This document shows positions 1 to 9,278 of a stretch of 64,000 nucleotides of DNA, in pieces. A program made the position numbers and the translations under genes. The stretch lies in the NCBI GenBank assembly GCA_009668975.1, contig SBEG01000016.1:25647-89646 (forward strand), written 5' to 3'. This DNA is from Deltaproteobacteria bacterium. Its GTDB lineage: Bacteria > Desulfobacterota > Desulfuromonadia > Geobacterales > Geobacteraceae. Position 1 is the first letter of the stretch. Each line of letters opens with the position of its first letter. The notes under the pieces are model-generated. The model saw nothing but the letters and a program-made list of their open reading frames with translations. It searched no databases and was not told where the DNA came from.

Positions 1-31
1 CAATACTCGGTTTCGTGCGCAATTTCGTCAT
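1..31 (-). CDS. 5' end of a gene leaving the window, downstream of parA
   Basis: Only the first ten codons are in the window (MTKLRTKPSI). The ATG at 31-29 overlaps the parA stop codon in an ATGA arrangement and is preceded by AGGAG about eight bases upstream, so it is probably translationally coupled to the ParA-like gene. A ParB-like partner would fit this position, but ten residues cannot show it. Confidence 0.6.
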   Translation of the reverse strand, partial: MTKLRTKPSI

Positions 32-687
32 CTTCTTTTCTCCTCCAGAATGTCTTCAATCTCGGCAACAAGCGCCCTGAATTCATCCTTGGCGGAAGTA
101 TCGTTCCAATCCTCGACGGATAACCCCCTTGCGAGGGCTTCACTGTAGGCAACTCGATATCCGAGTCGTGCAATCATTCCTTTCAGTTGCAACTCGCGGT
201 CAACCGCTTCGCTCAATTCTCTGGCTTCCATCGTATTTGCCCGGTAGCGAGTCCACAACAGACGGGCATCAACATCGGATTTGTACTTTTTGGCCTCTTC
301 GATTGTGGTGAGCAGATCGCAGACAGACCATATTTCGGCGGCACTGGCGCCCAGTGGGATGAGGGAAAGATGACTGAGAATGATAATGGCCCGGGTCATC
401 TCAGCGATACGTGGTGGAGCATCGATGATGATATAGCGAAAACCTTCCGCTGCTTCTTGTACCTTGTCGATTAGTTCCAGATGGTTAGCCGCCGTGGCCA
501 GGAAGAGCGTCGTCGAAGGCAGAGAGGCTTGCCTGGTTGCATACCAGGAGGCACTTGTCCCTTGGGGCAAGTCACAATCAATGAGCAAGGTCGAACTGTG
601 GTCTGAAAAGTTCGCCGCCAGGTTGGTGGCGATCGTGGAACGGCCAACGCCCCCTTTGACCTGGATTACACCTATAATTTCAGTCAT
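28..687 (-). CDS. ParA/MinD-family ATPase (deviant Walker A)
   Basis: The protein has 219 residues. It is a P-loop ATPase of the ParA/Soj type that uses ATP-dependent dimerisation to position or segregate cargo (plasmid, chromosome origin or protein cluster). The deviant Walker A motif KGGVGRST lies at residues 11-18 with its signature lysine. A Walker A' aspartate follows in LLIDCDLPQG (about 36-45), and the Walker B-like IIIDAPP lies near 86-92. The length is at the short end of the family and there is no N-terminal HTH, as in small ParA proteins of plasmids and orphan systems. It overlaps the next gene by 4 bp, suggesting an operon. A nitrogenase-type NifH function is unlikely because the cluster cysteines are absent. 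The cargo cannot be told from this window. Confidence 0.85.
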   Translation of the reverse strand: MTEIIGVIQVKGGVGRSTIATNLAANFSDHSSTLLIDCDLPQGTSASWYATRQASLPSTTLFLATAANHLELIDKVQEAAEGFRYIIIDAPPRIAEMTRAIIILSHLSLIPLGASAAEIWSVCDLLTTIEEAKKYKSDVDARLLWTRYRANTMEARELSEAVDRELQLKGMIARLGYRVAYSEALARGLSVEDWNDTSAKDEFRALVAEIEDILEEKRR

Positions 688-905
688 CGTGCTACTTTCC
701 TCTTTGAAATACAGCTGTACAAGGTAAAGAAAAAGCTCTTACGGAATTGTCAGACAAACGGGGAAATACTTTTTTCTGAAACACACTCGGTTGCGACCGA
801 CAATTTTACCGTTGCTAGAACTTGATTGAAACATATCATCTTGTATTTGCAAGAGAAAAGTTCCGAAACGCCACAGTGGCCAATTTTTTCACACAACTGT
901 AACAT

Positions 906-1191
906 TCAAACCGGACAAACCCTCTCGCGGGCAATCAGAATACACTTACAGGCATCAGTAGACCTGCCGCTTTCATGAATCTTTTTAATTTTCGCCGGGT
1001 GCTTGGCCTGGAAGATCTCATATTCGGAGTGAATCGGTTCCCGCAGGAACTCCGATACCGGTAGCACCAACAATTTCTTGCCGTCCCCTGCGACAACCGC
1101 AGCCACTTTTCGCTTCATTTTCCCAGTAGGGGAAGAAATATTCCTGACCGGCATTCCGCGCGCCACATTCGCAAACATTCGTTTTATTCAC
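906..1191 (-). CDS. Two overlapping small ORFs; possible frameshifted Cys-containing gene
   Basis: Two frames look coding. Frame A starts with GTG at 1191, six bases after a good GGAGG, and runs 57 codons to a TGA at 1018; it begins VNKTNVCECGARNAG and has a CxC pair near each half. Frame B (906-1178; internal Met at 1118) lacks a well-placed ribosome site but continues for 90 codons with ordinary codon use and ends in a CKC-containing tail. The two overlap by about 160 bp. Either they are two real small proteins, or one small gene was split by a frameshift near 1110-1120, where the strand has A-rich runs. I recognise neither. Confidence 0.35.
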
Positions 1192-1248
1192 CTGCTTCCT
1201 CCAGTTACCGCATTTGATTGTGCTGTGCTACGAAACTACCCCCGCAAG

Positions 1249-1404
1249 CTACCGCAGATCCGAACTTGCGGCTGAGGTATTTGCCCGAAAAACCCGCTTT
1301 TCATTTTCAGGATGCGGCCGATCAGTGCAGGAATTCGTGTGTCGTACATATTTGTGGGGAAAAATGGTTTTAAAGCCGCATGAACACCTGTATTCGACTA
1401 TCAT
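1249..1404 (-). CDS. Small C2HC zinc-finger-like protein
   Basis: A 51-residue ORF starts at the ATG at 1404, which is preceded by AAGGAG with eight-base spacing; the longer reading from 1674 has no such site. Residues 7-9 are CxC, followed by His and a terminal Cys in FPHKYVRHTNSC, a spacing that suggests a single zinc site (C2HC type). The C-terminal half is polar and low in hydrophobics. It could be a small nucleic-acid-binding or adaptor protein, but no family was recognised. The stretch from 1405 to 1783 upstream holds only the terminator listed next. Confidence 0.45.
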   Translation of the reverse strand: MIVEYRCSCGFKTIFPHKYVRHTNSCTDRPHPENEKRVFRANTSAASSDLR

Positions 1405-1578
1405 TTGTGACTCTCCTTGTTGGTTGTCTGGAGCGGCACCACCCGACTGCGCTCCGGCTGTATCTGAATTCAGTATGACAGACTCGTATGACAACCGTTT
1501 GACGATTCGAAAAATGTTAGTAAAATTTTGGCCGGCAATGGTCGTGTCACCAGACCTTTTCACGTGATTGTTCCCGGC

Positions 1579-1623
1579 AAAAAAATGCCTCCACGGACCA
1601 AGATAAAGGGAATCCGAGGAGGC
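1579..1623 (-). terminator. Rho-independent terminator after the chemoreceptor gene
   Basis: On the minus strand a stem of about 11 bp (GCCTCCTCGGA pairing with TCCGTGGAGGC, one mismatch) is followed by a run of seven T. It sits about 160 bp past the stop of the chemoreceptor gene at 1784 and would end the partner-switching cluster transcript. Confidence 0.7.
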
Positions 1624-1783
1624 TGATAAAAAGGAGACGTTGTTGAACCATACCACACGAAAAGCCCGGCGCAAACAGATAAAAGCTAGTTATTTCGGTA
1701 TTTTCAATCTTGTGACCCAGCTACCATGGTACGGTAACATTTCCTGCTTCTTGATGCCTTGCACGGTCAGTTTCGCGGTGAAA

Positions 1784-4006
1784 TTACGTCCTGGCAAAAC
1801 GGGTCGATGAGGGCAGTGCCGAATTGATAGCTAGTCGATTTCTTTCCGGGATACGCTCATTACCTGTAGGGCTGCTTACATTTTTGCTGCAGGAAAATCT
1901 TTCGATCTTCTGCATTAACTCCTCAGAGAGTTTTTTCAGGGAGTCGGACTGTGCGGCAACGGAGCGTACCGACTGTACGGCAACGGCTGCTCCAAAATCA
2001 ATTTCGTTGATATCCGAGCTAATCTTCTCAGCTGTCACGGAAAGCCCATCAGTTGCCTGGGCAATTTCTCTGGTCATGCCTTGGAACATTTCGACACTCT
2101 CTACGATCCGCCGTAGCGAACTACCGGCCTGCGCAGAGTACTCGACCCCCTTTTGCACCCGTTCGAGGCTTCTTTTCATCGCAGCGGTCGCGACCTCGGT
2201 ATCTGACTGGATCGCCTTGATGAGTTCGGTGATACCGACCGTGGCTGTCGCGGTATTATCCGCCAGTTTGCGCACTTCACCGGCGACAACGGCAAATCCC
2301 AAGCCGGCCTCCCCTGCCCGGGCCGCTTCAATGGCGGCATTCAGGGCCAGTAGATTTATCTGGTCGGTAATGCCCTCGATAACATCGACGATCTCACCCA
2401 CCTGTTGCGATCTCTCGCTCAACTTCCGCAAAACCAGGGTAGATTCCTCGGCAACTCGGGCAATTTCCGCAACTTCGCTTCCCGCCTGATCAACAATGGC
2501 AGACCCCTCGGTGGCTATTGAGCGGGCTTCTGCCGCGGAATCGGCAATCCGGACGGTGTTCGTGGAAATTAGCGTTACTGTCTGGGCCATTTCCAGTGAG
2601 GCCGCCGCCACCTGGGAGATGCGGGCCGACTGATTTTCAATCGTGTTATGTATATCTGCCGCAGCAGAGGTCAATTCGCGTGAGCAATCCGACAGCTTGG
2701 CGGATGAAGAAAAGATCGCCGAAATGATCTGCTTGAAGGAGACAATCAGGCTGTTGAAACCCTGCTGAGTCACGCCGATTTCATCAGTGCGTTCAACATG
2801 CACCACTTTCGAAAAATCGCCCGTTTTGGCAATGGTAACGATGGTGTCGGTCAGGCCTGAAAGGGGGCGCAGCACAGAACCGATGATTTTGAAGCTCAGG
2901 ACCAGCACAAGTACGATCACTGTCAGAGAAAATCCGATCAGTAAGCGCTTGAACAATTCAACCCGCTGTTCGACCAGGGAAACGAAATCCTGCTGCTCCC
3001 GCGCAGTTGATGCGACATTTTCTTCCGTTCTCCGGGACTGCTCCAGTGACACTTCCTTGATCCTTTCCACGGAACTCTCAACTTGGGACATGCTTTCCAG
3101 AACTTTGCGTTGCGCTACCGCGATGGTGCGTAACGATGCTCCGCCGCTGGCGGCAGCGTTTTTTATGGAGGTCATCGTTTCGTCGATGTAGCCAGAACTC
3201 TTGATCTCCTGTACGGCAGCTGCAACGCGGGTGATATTGCCCAGAATCCGCCCCTCGATCGCCCGAACTTCAGCCGTTCTCCGGTCAAGATCAGCCGAGC
3301 TCTCACTCAACATAATTGTGCGCGCCTTGGCATCGAGGAGTTTCGAATCAACGCCCAGGTTATATACAAGGACATTGATATCCTGAATTTTTTTATTCAG
3401 TTCTATGTCGACCACTTCGTTGCGATAGTTTTCGATGTTATCCATTAACTGAGCCACACTACTTTTCTCGCTGATCGAACTGCTGAGCGATTTCGAAGCA
3501 ATACTCGAACGACGGGAAGCAGTTCCCTGGATGCTGGCAATAATTTCCTTGAGACCCTCAAGGGATTTGTCCACCCGGGCCATGGCGCCGTTCACCCGGC
3601 CCGCCTCTTCACGAAAAACCGCCATCGCCTTGAATTTTTCGTCCACCGCCCGCAGAACCTGGTCATGCAGGTCAGAGAAGACCTGCATATCCAAGGGCAG
3701 ATCCTTGAATTCACTGATTTCCTGATGAATTTTTTCCAGGCCATCTCGGTGCATATCGATGGCAGCCGACACCTGTGACACTTCCTGTGTATCCCGTGAC
3801 AATCCGAGTTGCAACAGATCGGCCGATAATTTTTCCACCAACTGCTGCAGCTGCACCGTCTTCACCTGGAGCGGCGTCGACTGAGTCGTCATGACGGTGA
3901 TTTTGTCTTTGATCATCAGGATGGTGACAAGACTGAAGCAGGCAATCCCGATAATTCCGGCGCTGCAGATGCAGGAACTGATAATAAGCTTGGTTTTGAT
4001 CTTCAT
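1784..4006 (-). CDS. Methyl-accepting chemotaxis protein (740 aa)
   Basis: This is a transmembrane chemoreceptor that signals to CheA/CheW. TM1 lies at about residues 8-31, followed by a long helical periplasmic region to about 350. TM2 is at about 352-375, then a HAMP domain, and the coiled-coil methyl-accepting domain covers about 430-710. The hairpin tip contains the conserved [21 protein letters not shown] pattern. The periplasmic part is a long helical-bundle type, so the ligand cannot be guessed. It is last in a minus-strand cluster behind a STAS protein, an anti-sigma-like kinase and a SpoIIE phosphatase, 82 bp from the STAS gene. This suggests that the chemoreceptor array and the partner switch share a task. 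No cheA, cheW or cheY is nearby. Confidence 0.95.
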   Translation of the reverse strand: MKIKTKLIISSCICSAGIIGIACFSLVTILMIKDKITVMTTQSTPLQVKTVQLQQLVEKLSADLLQLGLSRDTQEVSQVSAAIDMHRDGLEKIHQEISEFKDLPLDMQVFSDLHDQVLRAVDEKFKAMAVFREEAGRVNGAMARVDKSLEGLKEIIASIQGTASRRSSIASKSLSSSISEKSSVAQLMDNIENYRNEVVDIELNKKIQDINVLVYNLGVDSKLLDAKARTIMLSESSADLDRRTAEVRAIEGRILGNITRVAAAVQEIKSSGYIDETMTSIKNAAASGGASLRTIAVAQRKVLESMSQVESSVERIKEVSLEQSRRTEENVASTAREQQDFVSLVEQRVELFKRLLIGFSLTVIVLVLVLSFKIIGSVLRPLSGLTDTIVTIAKTGDFSKVVHVERTDEIGVTQQGFNSLIVSFKQIISAIFSSSAKLSDCSRELTSAAADIHNTIENQSARISQVAAASLEMAQTVTLISTNTVRIADSAAEARSIATEGSAIVDQAGSEVAEIARVAEESTLVLRKLSERSQQVGEIVDVIEGITDQINLLALNAAIEAARAGEAGLGFAVVAGEVRKLADNTATATVGITELIKAIQSDTEVATAAMKRSLERVQKGVEYSAQAGSSLRRIVESVEMFQGMTREIAQATDGLSVTAEKISSDINEIDFGAAVAVQSVRSVAAQSDSLKKLSEELMQKIERFSCSKNVSSPTGNERIPERNRLAINSALPSSTRFART

Positions 4007-4088
4007 GCACGAATACCCGTCTTTCTGTAAGTATGGGAGGGAAAGATAGCGTTGAACCGGCAGTGGGGTACCAGCTACAAAAGAATTG

Positions 4089-4400
4089 TTAATTCTCCGG
4101 GTTAGCCAGCAGAAAGACTCCGGTCATCTTGAACAGCATGGTATGCATGGAGTTGAGTCCGACCAGGGATATCTCGGCGCCTTTGTCGTCGCGGAGCTTC
4201 TTGAAACAGCGCAGGAGAAAGGCGATCCCCATTGAATTGATGCGTCCGACCTTGCTGAAGTCCACACGAATCTTGGGACGCTTGACGATTTCCAGCAGTT
4301 CCTCCAGGGAAGTTCCCGCATCATAATCTATGGTGCCTGAAAGATTTATGAAGTCGGCGTCATAACCGTGCCTCAGTTCCATTATGAAATTTTTTTCCAT
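4089..4400 (-). CDS. STAS-domain anti-anti-sigma factor
   Basis: The protein has 103 residues and is a single STAS domain. Proteins of this kind bind or release an anti-sigma-type kinase depending on phosphorylation of a serine. The candidate phospho-site is the Ser in RINSMGIAF, near residue 56, at the position of the SpoIIAA/RsbV phosphoserine. The start at 4400 (MEKNF) is chosen because AAGGAGAGGAC lies just upstream; the longer reading to 4472 lacks a ribosome site. It lies between the HATPase gene (4497-5459) and the chemoreceptor gene, and the SpoIIE phosphatase that should dephosphorylate it is the first large gene of the cluster. Confidence 0.88.
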   Translation of the reverse strand: MEKNFIMELRHGYDADFINLSGTIDYDAGTSLEELLEIVKRPKIRVDFSKVGRINSMGIAFLLRCFKKLRDDKGAEISLVGLNSMHTMLFKMTGVFLLANPEN

Positions 4401-4496
4401 GTCCTCTCCTTCTGGTAAATGGTTCCCGCAATCCCATCGGCAAACAATCGGCCCCAACCGAACTCTCTTCAATACGGCAAGGGTTGCATCAATTTT

Positions 4497-5459
4497 CTAC
4501 GGTGCGGTAGTAATATGAAAGCCTTTTATTTCCGGCAGGTAATCGCAGGTCGAGAGGCTGATATGCCCTCCAATGACTGTCTGTTTTCCCTGTTCGATCC
4601 GAACCAGCAGGGTATCCAGAAAACGCCAGATAATGAAAAGCCCTCGCCCGCCGATTTCATCATGAACGCAGTGGGTGTCGCAATGGTGGGTGAGGTGTGC
4701 GAATAAATCCTCGGAGGAGAGCGTCCCCCAGCCATCGGCAACTTCCAGCGCAAGCGTTTCACCGTCAAAGCCGTAACGGAAGACGACATCTTCCCCATCT
4801 GCCAGATCACGCTTTTCACCTTTCCGGTAGAGCGGTTCGGCCCGCTCTCCGCGGGGAGCGGCGTAGAAGGCATTCTCCAGCATTTCGTCTACCAGCAATG
4901 CCCCCTTCATGCGGAGCATCTCGTACTCGTGAGAGCTACCGCCGATGCTTTTTTCCAGTTCCGCGATCAGGTCTTCTTTCTGCTCGGATGATGAGAGTCT
5001 GAATTCATGTACGGGCGTTCCCGGCCGGATGTAATCAGCCATCGTGAGACAGGTACCGTTTTTGAGTCGCCGGATCGAGAGATCGAACAGAGACACCACT
5101 TTATTCAGATCATAGTGCGGACCGCCGACCGGATTGATCAGCAGATGCCTGACATTATCCGCAAGCAAGGGACTCAAGGGAGGAGGGTCAGACGAAAGGC
5201 ACATCAGCATGATGTCGGCCTGAGGAAAAAGTTGGCGGGCCTGGCTGACAAGTTTCGGGAACGCCAAGGGATAGACCCTGGTGGAGATGATAACAAGTGA
5301 AACGCTTTCCCCCCTATTCCGAAGGTCCGCGACCACTCGTGGGATTTTCGTCATTTCAACGAGTAACGACATTTCTTCCATGCGCGAGAAAATCGGCTCC
5401 CAGACGGCCCTTTCTTCAGCGTCGGAAACCAGCGCGATGATTGTTCCGATGACATTCAT
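4497..5459 (-). CDS. Anti-sigma-like serine kinase: degenerate receiver-like N-terminus plus HATPase
   Basis: The protein has 320 residues from the ATG at 5459, which follows GGAAGAG. The N-terminal ~120 residues have the alternating hydrophobic strands of a response-regulator fold (VIGTIIALVSDAEER, then SLVIISTRVYP), but no clear phospho-acceptor Asp is at the usual place. The C-terminal ~150 residues are a GHKL ATPase of the RsbW/SpoIIAB kind: N-box MLENAFYAA, G1-like VADGWG, G2-like GGRGLFI. It is expected to phosphorylate the STAS protein encoded downstream. About 260 bp separate it from the phosphatase gene; an in-frame extension to 5621 exists but has no ribosome site. No sigma factor is adjacent, so the output may be another target. 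Confidence 0.82.
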   Translation of the reverse strand: MNVIGTIIALVSDAEERAVWEPIFSRMEEMSLLVEMTKIPRVVADLRNRGESVSLVIISTRVYPLAFPKLVSQARQLFPQADIMLMCLSSDPPPLSPLLADNVRHLLINPVGGPHYDLNKVVSLFDLSIRRLKNGTCLTMADYIRPGTPVHEFRLSSSEQKEDLIAELEKSIGGSSHEYEMLRMKGALLVDEMLENAFYAAPRGERAEPLYRKGEKRDLADGEDVVFRYGFDGETLALEVADGWGTLSSEDLFAHLTHHCDTHCVHDEIGGRGLFIIWRFLDTLLVRIEQGKQTVIGGHISLSTCDYLPEIKGFHITTAP

Positions 5460-5717
5460 GGTACTCTTCCTTTCACTAACTGCTGCAGATACATTGATAC
5501 TCAATTTTGAAACAGTGCGTTTGCGTTGGGCTGGGGCATTCACGAAGGTTCTCGTACGGCTTCCTTGCAAGATCGAGATAGAAAACAGGTCGCCTGAACC
5601 GGCAGAATGCCTGAGTTGCAAGACAGCTGATGACCGATTACGAGAGGCTTCGGGAAAGTTCCAGCCCAGCCTTTGCCGACCTTTTAGGATAATGAGTTTA
5701 TAGAAAACCCATGTAGT

Positions 5718-7001
5718 TCAGGGAGCCAGGACAGCAATCATGACCGTTGCATCGTCTTCCAGGCTCGAAGTTCCGGAATACTCACGGACACGTTCCAGCA
5801 TGGCGAGCGCCGCTTCGTGCGGGCCTTTGCCTAAGTTTTCCCGGAGAAGATTTTCCAGACGCTTATAGCCGAATTCTTCTTCATCCGGCCCCCGGCACTC
5901 CACAATTCCATCCGTATAGAGAACAACGCTGTCGCCCTGCAAGAATTCCAGCGAAAACTCCTGATAGAAGGAGTCTTCCTCGAAACCAAGGGGAAAGCCG
6001 GATGCCTCCTCAAGCATTTCCAGTGAACCCGACCTGCCTCGCACCAGGTAGGGAAAGTTGTGGCCGGCGTTTGCATAGCTGAGGCGCTTGTTCTCCGTGT
6101 CGATCACGGCGACAAAACAGGTCATGAGCAACCGGCGCCTGGCCGTGGCCGTTATTGCTCTGTTCATGCCCGAAAGCAACTCCGTTGGTGTTGCGACCCC
6201 AAGAGACAGCAAGGTATGGAGACTCGCCTTGGCAGCGGTGGTAACCATGCCAGACTGCACCCCGTGCCCGCTGACATCGGCGATAATCAGACCAAGGCGG
6301 TTTTCCCCACAGACGAAGTAATCGTAGAAATCGCCGCCGATCTCAGTCGAAGTGGTGATGCCGGCCCCGATCCGAATATCCCTGAAACTGAATTTCGGCT
6401 CTGGCAACAGGTCTTGCTGAATCAGGCTCGCGTGTGCCACCTCGTTCCTGATCCGTTCACTCAAGCTCCGCAGTGTCGCCAGGAGACTTTGCTGGAATTC
6501 CGAGATCCGCATCATCAGATCGGACACGAGCACAACCCCGACACACCGTTCACCTTCGGCTATAAGCAGACAGTCGTTTTCCAGAATCGGGTCCCGATCG
6601 ATCAAAATAGCGAGCGCGGCGGCAATATCCAGTTCAGGATCCATCACAATCGGATTATCATCCTTCAGTTCAGCTATCGGTTTGTTGCTGTAGAGATCAA
6701 GCGCGAACTTACGGCTTAGATGGGTAAAGAAGAGATTCTTGCGGCTGACAGCACCGGCAAAAACACCTTCGGCAACCAGCGGGAGCAACAGGAGCGTGGT
6801 GTCAGCCTGGAAGACATCAACCACCTCCCGCACTTTCCGGTCCGGGTGAATGTCGTGTGCCTCCTGCATGATATCCCGCAAGCAGGGCACGAAGTCCCGT
6901 GATTCAGCCAATGGGGTACCAGTTCCAGCTCCATCCCCGGACTGCTCGTCGTTGCTGGTGGCTTGAGCGGTAGCAGGCAGGGACGATGCTTCAGGAGGCA
7001 T
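5718..7001 (-). CDS. CBS-domain SpoIIE/PP2C-type serine phosphatase
   Basis: The protein has 427 residues from the ATG at 7001 (a GTG at 7019 is the alternative). After a low-complexity N-terminus, two CBS repeats (about 30-160) would bind an adenine nucleotide. A short linker helix leads into a SpoIIE-type PP2C phosphatase (about 185-425). Metal-binding acidic motifs are seen in EIGGDFYDYF, IADVSGHG and LYTDGIVE, and in the terminal DDATVM. It should dephosphorylate the STAS protein of the same cluster. The start overlaps the stop of a 43-codon Cys-rich ORF and has no ribosome site of its own, so translation is probably coupled to that ORF. Confidence 0.88.
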   Translation of the reverse strand: MPPEASSLPATAQATSNDEQSGDGAGTGTPLAESRDFVPCLRDIMQEAHDIHPDRKVREVVDVFQADTTLLLLPLVAEGVFAGAVSRKNLFFTHLSRKFALDLYSNKPIAELKDDNPIVMDPELDIAAALAILIDRDPILENDCLLIAEGERCVGVVLVSDLMMRISEFQQSLLATLRSLSERIRNEVAHASLIQQDLLPEPKFSFRDIRIGAGITTSTEIGGDFYDYFVCGENRLGLIIADVSGHGVQSGMVTTAAKASLHTLLSLGVATPTELLSGMNRAITATARRRLLMTCFVAVIDTENKRLSYANAGHNFPYLVRGRSGSLEMLEEASGFPLGFEEDSFYQEFSLEFLQGDSVVLYTDGIVECRGPDEEEFGYKRLENLLRENLGKGPHEAALAMLERVREYSGTSSLEDDATVMIAVLAP

Positions 7002-7122
7002 GGCAAGCGGAAATGGCACTCGTGCCGGCAGCGGTTACGACCTCGGTGAATTCTCCTTCCGCGCTATTCAGGCAATACCAGCAGTTCTGGCCATGCAATG
7101 GACAAGGGAGACTATTACACAT
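6991..7122 (-). CDS. 43-residue Cys-rich ORF translationally coupled to the phosphatase gene
   Basis: The ORF begins with an ATG at 7122 preceded by TTGGAGGTGTAACC, the best ribosome site in the cluster. The peptide starts MCNSLPCPLHGQNCWYC and so carries four Cys and a His in its first 17 residues, plus one more Cys near its end. Its stop codon lies inside the phosphatase reading frame, 10 bp after the phosphatase ATG at 7001. It could be a metal- or redox-binding small protein acting on the phosphatase, or a leader peptide that sets phosphatase translation. It is not a family I can name. Confidence 0.6.
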   Translation of the reverse strand: MCNSLPCPLHGQNCWYCLNSAEGEFTEVVTAAGTSAISACHAS

Positions 7123-7233
7123 GGTTACACCTCCAAGTTTCATCTATTATTCGAGCTCGGATAGTACCCGTTGATTATCGCGGTCATGTTGCATGCAGGT
7201 AAAATAACCGTAACAAGCAGATTGTGTTATCGA

Positions 7234-7398
7234 CTACATTGGCATCAGTTTATTTACCGGAATTTTTACGCAACCTTCATGAAACCACAATAAACCTTCA
7301 GTATCGTCTGCAACCGGCACGAGGAACCTGTTGGACGTAGGGTAAATCTGCTGCAAATCCGTCTGGACGGTCCATATTTCGCCGCTATTTTGGGCCAT
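7234..7398 (-). CDS. Small hypothetical protein
   Basis: A 54-residue ORF runs from the ATG at 7398 (MAQNSGEIWTVQTDL). The composition is protein-like, with alternating hydrophobic and polar stretches and no signal or TM segment. A longer reading to 7491 is possible. The ribosome site is weak (GTAAAAG). It sits between the partner-switching cluster and the divergent PHP gene. No family recognised. Confidence 0.3.
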   Translation of the reverse strand: MAQNSGEIWTVQTDLQQIYPTSNRFLVPVADDTEGLLWFHEGCVKIPVNKLMPM

Positions 7399-7514
7399 AG
7401 AACAACTTTTACCCTGCAAAATCGACAAAATCTGTCCTCGCCCAGTCGAATTTTCGCTTCGATTTCCTAAGTTCGACAGGTTCCTGGCCACATTTTACGC
7501 AAGGAGGTTGTACC

Positions 7515-9080
7515 ATGAAGCTGAGAAAGCAAAACCTGGCAGTGGGAATCGGCATCGGCGCCGTGGCACTGGCACTTTCCTGGTCTCCGTTCGCCCTGGC
7601 CGGAGGGGAACACCTGAAAGGCCGCTGGCTGGCGGGAGATTTCCACAATCACACTTTCCTTACCGACGGCAGCAACACCCAGTCAGACGTGTTGGACAAT
7701 GCGTTCCGCTTTGGCCTTGACTGGCTTGCCAATTCGGAGCACGGCGGCGCCTTCAATCGAACTCCGCAAGGATTACCCTGGCCGACGGATACTGTCTTCC
7801 TCGGCATCCCTCCGAGCGGCAAAATGTGGCGTTGGCAATCCCTCTGGCAGTATTCCTATCCGCTCATCAGCGAAGCTCGGACCGCACATCCCGACAAGCT
7901 GATCGTGCAGGGGTACGAGTGGAATGTACCAAGCCATGAACACGCCAGTGTCGGAATTGTCGGCCCGGCCGAGGAATCGGGCCTTGCAATTGCCCGGCAC
8001 GAGTACCTGTTTGACGGAAGCGACGGCGGTTCCACGAGCGATTCCCATCTTGGAGTATCGGGGAAGATCCTGACAAATAATCATGACAAAGCGGTGGCAG
8101 GCGCCAAGTGGCTCCAGGACAATTATCCTTACAACAGCTACTTTCTGATCAACCATCCCTCCCGGGCTCTGAAGTACTCGATCGCCGACATTCGGGACTT
8201 CAACAATGCGGCACCGACGGTTGCCTTCGGCTTTGAGGGTATTCCCGGGCACCAGAAGGAGAGTAATCGCGGCGGCTACGGGAATGCCTCCGAGAAAGCC
8301 CGCACCTACGGCGGAGCAGATTACATGATCGCCAAGGTCGGCGGGCTTTGGGATGCGCTGCTGGGTGAGGGCCGCCACTTCTTCACCTTTGTCAACTCTG
8401 ACTTCCATTCCACGAAGGGCGATTTCTGGCCGGGTGAATATGCAAAATCCCATGCCTTTGTCATTGACAAAAACCGGGATGAGAACATTTCCTTGGACGA
8501 ACTGGTTGACGGATTGCGATCAGGCAACTCATTCTCCGTGCATGGCGACCTGATCAGCAACCTGCATTTCAGCGCCCAATCCCGCGACGACAAGGCACCA
8601 ATGGGCGGAATGCTGCACGTGGACAATGGTGGCAAGGTGAAGCTGAAGATCAGATTCAGGTCACCGGAACGGAATAACAATGGCGATACGGTGGCGATCG
8701 ACCATATCGATCTGATCGCAGGCAACGTAACCGGCAGGATTCCCAAGTATCTCGATGACGGAGTAACCCTGAACCCCGAGTACACCAAAGACACCAATGA
8801 AAGCTCCCGGGTTATCGCAACGTTCAACAGAAACGACTGGGAAAGTGACAAGGATGGCTACCGTACGATTGTCTACCATCTTAAAAACGTGAAGAACGAC
8901 ATGTATTTCCGCCTCAGAGGCACGAATCTTCCTGCCGGCACGGCAAATGAAACCGACGCTGAAGGGAATCCCCTCATTGACACCCTGATGGGACCGAACA
9001 CGGCGGAAAAGGCCCATGCCGATCTCTGGTTCTACTCCAACCCGATCTTTGTCAAGGTTGCCCACTGTAATCGCAAATAG
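7515..9080 (+). CDS. Secreted PHP-domain metallohydrolase (CehA/McbA-like)
   Basis: The protein has 521 residues with a cleavable signal peptide at 1-29 (KLRKQ, hydrophobic core, AFALAG-type site), so it is exported. The PHP metal ligands are visible: GDFHNHTFLTDGS near 41-53 (HxH then Asp), NSEHGG near 72-77, and FVNSDFHS near 294-301. Family members hydrolyse phosphoesters or amide/ester bonds with two or three metals; the substrate here is unknown. The C-terminal ~150 residues form a beta-rich region. A strong AAGGAGG lies eight bases upstream of the start, and a terminator follows at 9147, so it appears monocistronic. Confidence 0.85.
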   Translation: MKLRKQNLAVGIGIGAVALALSWSPFALAGGEHLKGRWLAGDFHNHTFLTDGSNTQSDVLDNAFRFGLDWLANSEHGGAFNRTPQGLPWPTDTVFLGIPPSGKMWRWQSLWQYSYPLISEARTAHPDKLIVQGYEWNVPSHEHASVGIVGPAEESGLAIARHEYLFDGSDGGSTSDSHLGVSGKILTNNHDKAVAGAKWLQDNYPYNSYFLINHPSRALKYSIADIRDFNNAAPTVAFGFEGIPGHQKESNRGGYGNASEKARTYGGADYMIAKVGGLWDALLGEGRHFFTFVNSDFHSTKGDFWPGEYAKSHAFVIDKNRDENISLDELVDGLRSGNSFSVHGDLISNLHFSAQSRDDKAPMGGMLHVDNGGKVKLKIRFRSPERNNNGDTVAIDHIDLIAGNVTGRIPKYLDDGVTLNPEYTKDTNESSRVIATFNRNDWESDKDGYRTIVYHLKNVKNDMYFRLRGTNLPAGTANETDAEGNPLIDTLMGPNTAEKAHADLWFYSNPIFVKVAHCNRK

Positions 9081-9146
9081 TTTTCATCCGCCAACGCCGA
9101 AACAGTGCTGCCCCAGCCGACTCTTCCAAATGAAACACAACCATCC

Positions 9147-9176
9147 GGGCCGGTTCACTTTGAGCCGGCCCTTTTT
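9147..9176 (+). terminator. Rho-independent terminator after the PHP gene
   Basis: A perfect 7-bp stem (GGGCCGG / CCGGCCC) with a short loop is followed by five T. It separates the PHP gene from the operon that begins at 9279. Confidence 0.85.
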
Positions 9177-9278
9177 CAAGAAATTCGCCTGACTGTAACT
9201 TCGCCTCCACATGACTATGGTGACATGGAATCGTCATTCCCGGAATCTCGTACATCCTTAAAACAGGGGGAGCTTTCC

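Noticed and set aside
9105..9278. In-frame N-terminal extension of the 801-residue protein
   Set aside because: It would read through the terminator at 9147-9176 and has no ribosome site, whereas the ATG at 9279 has GGGGGAG.
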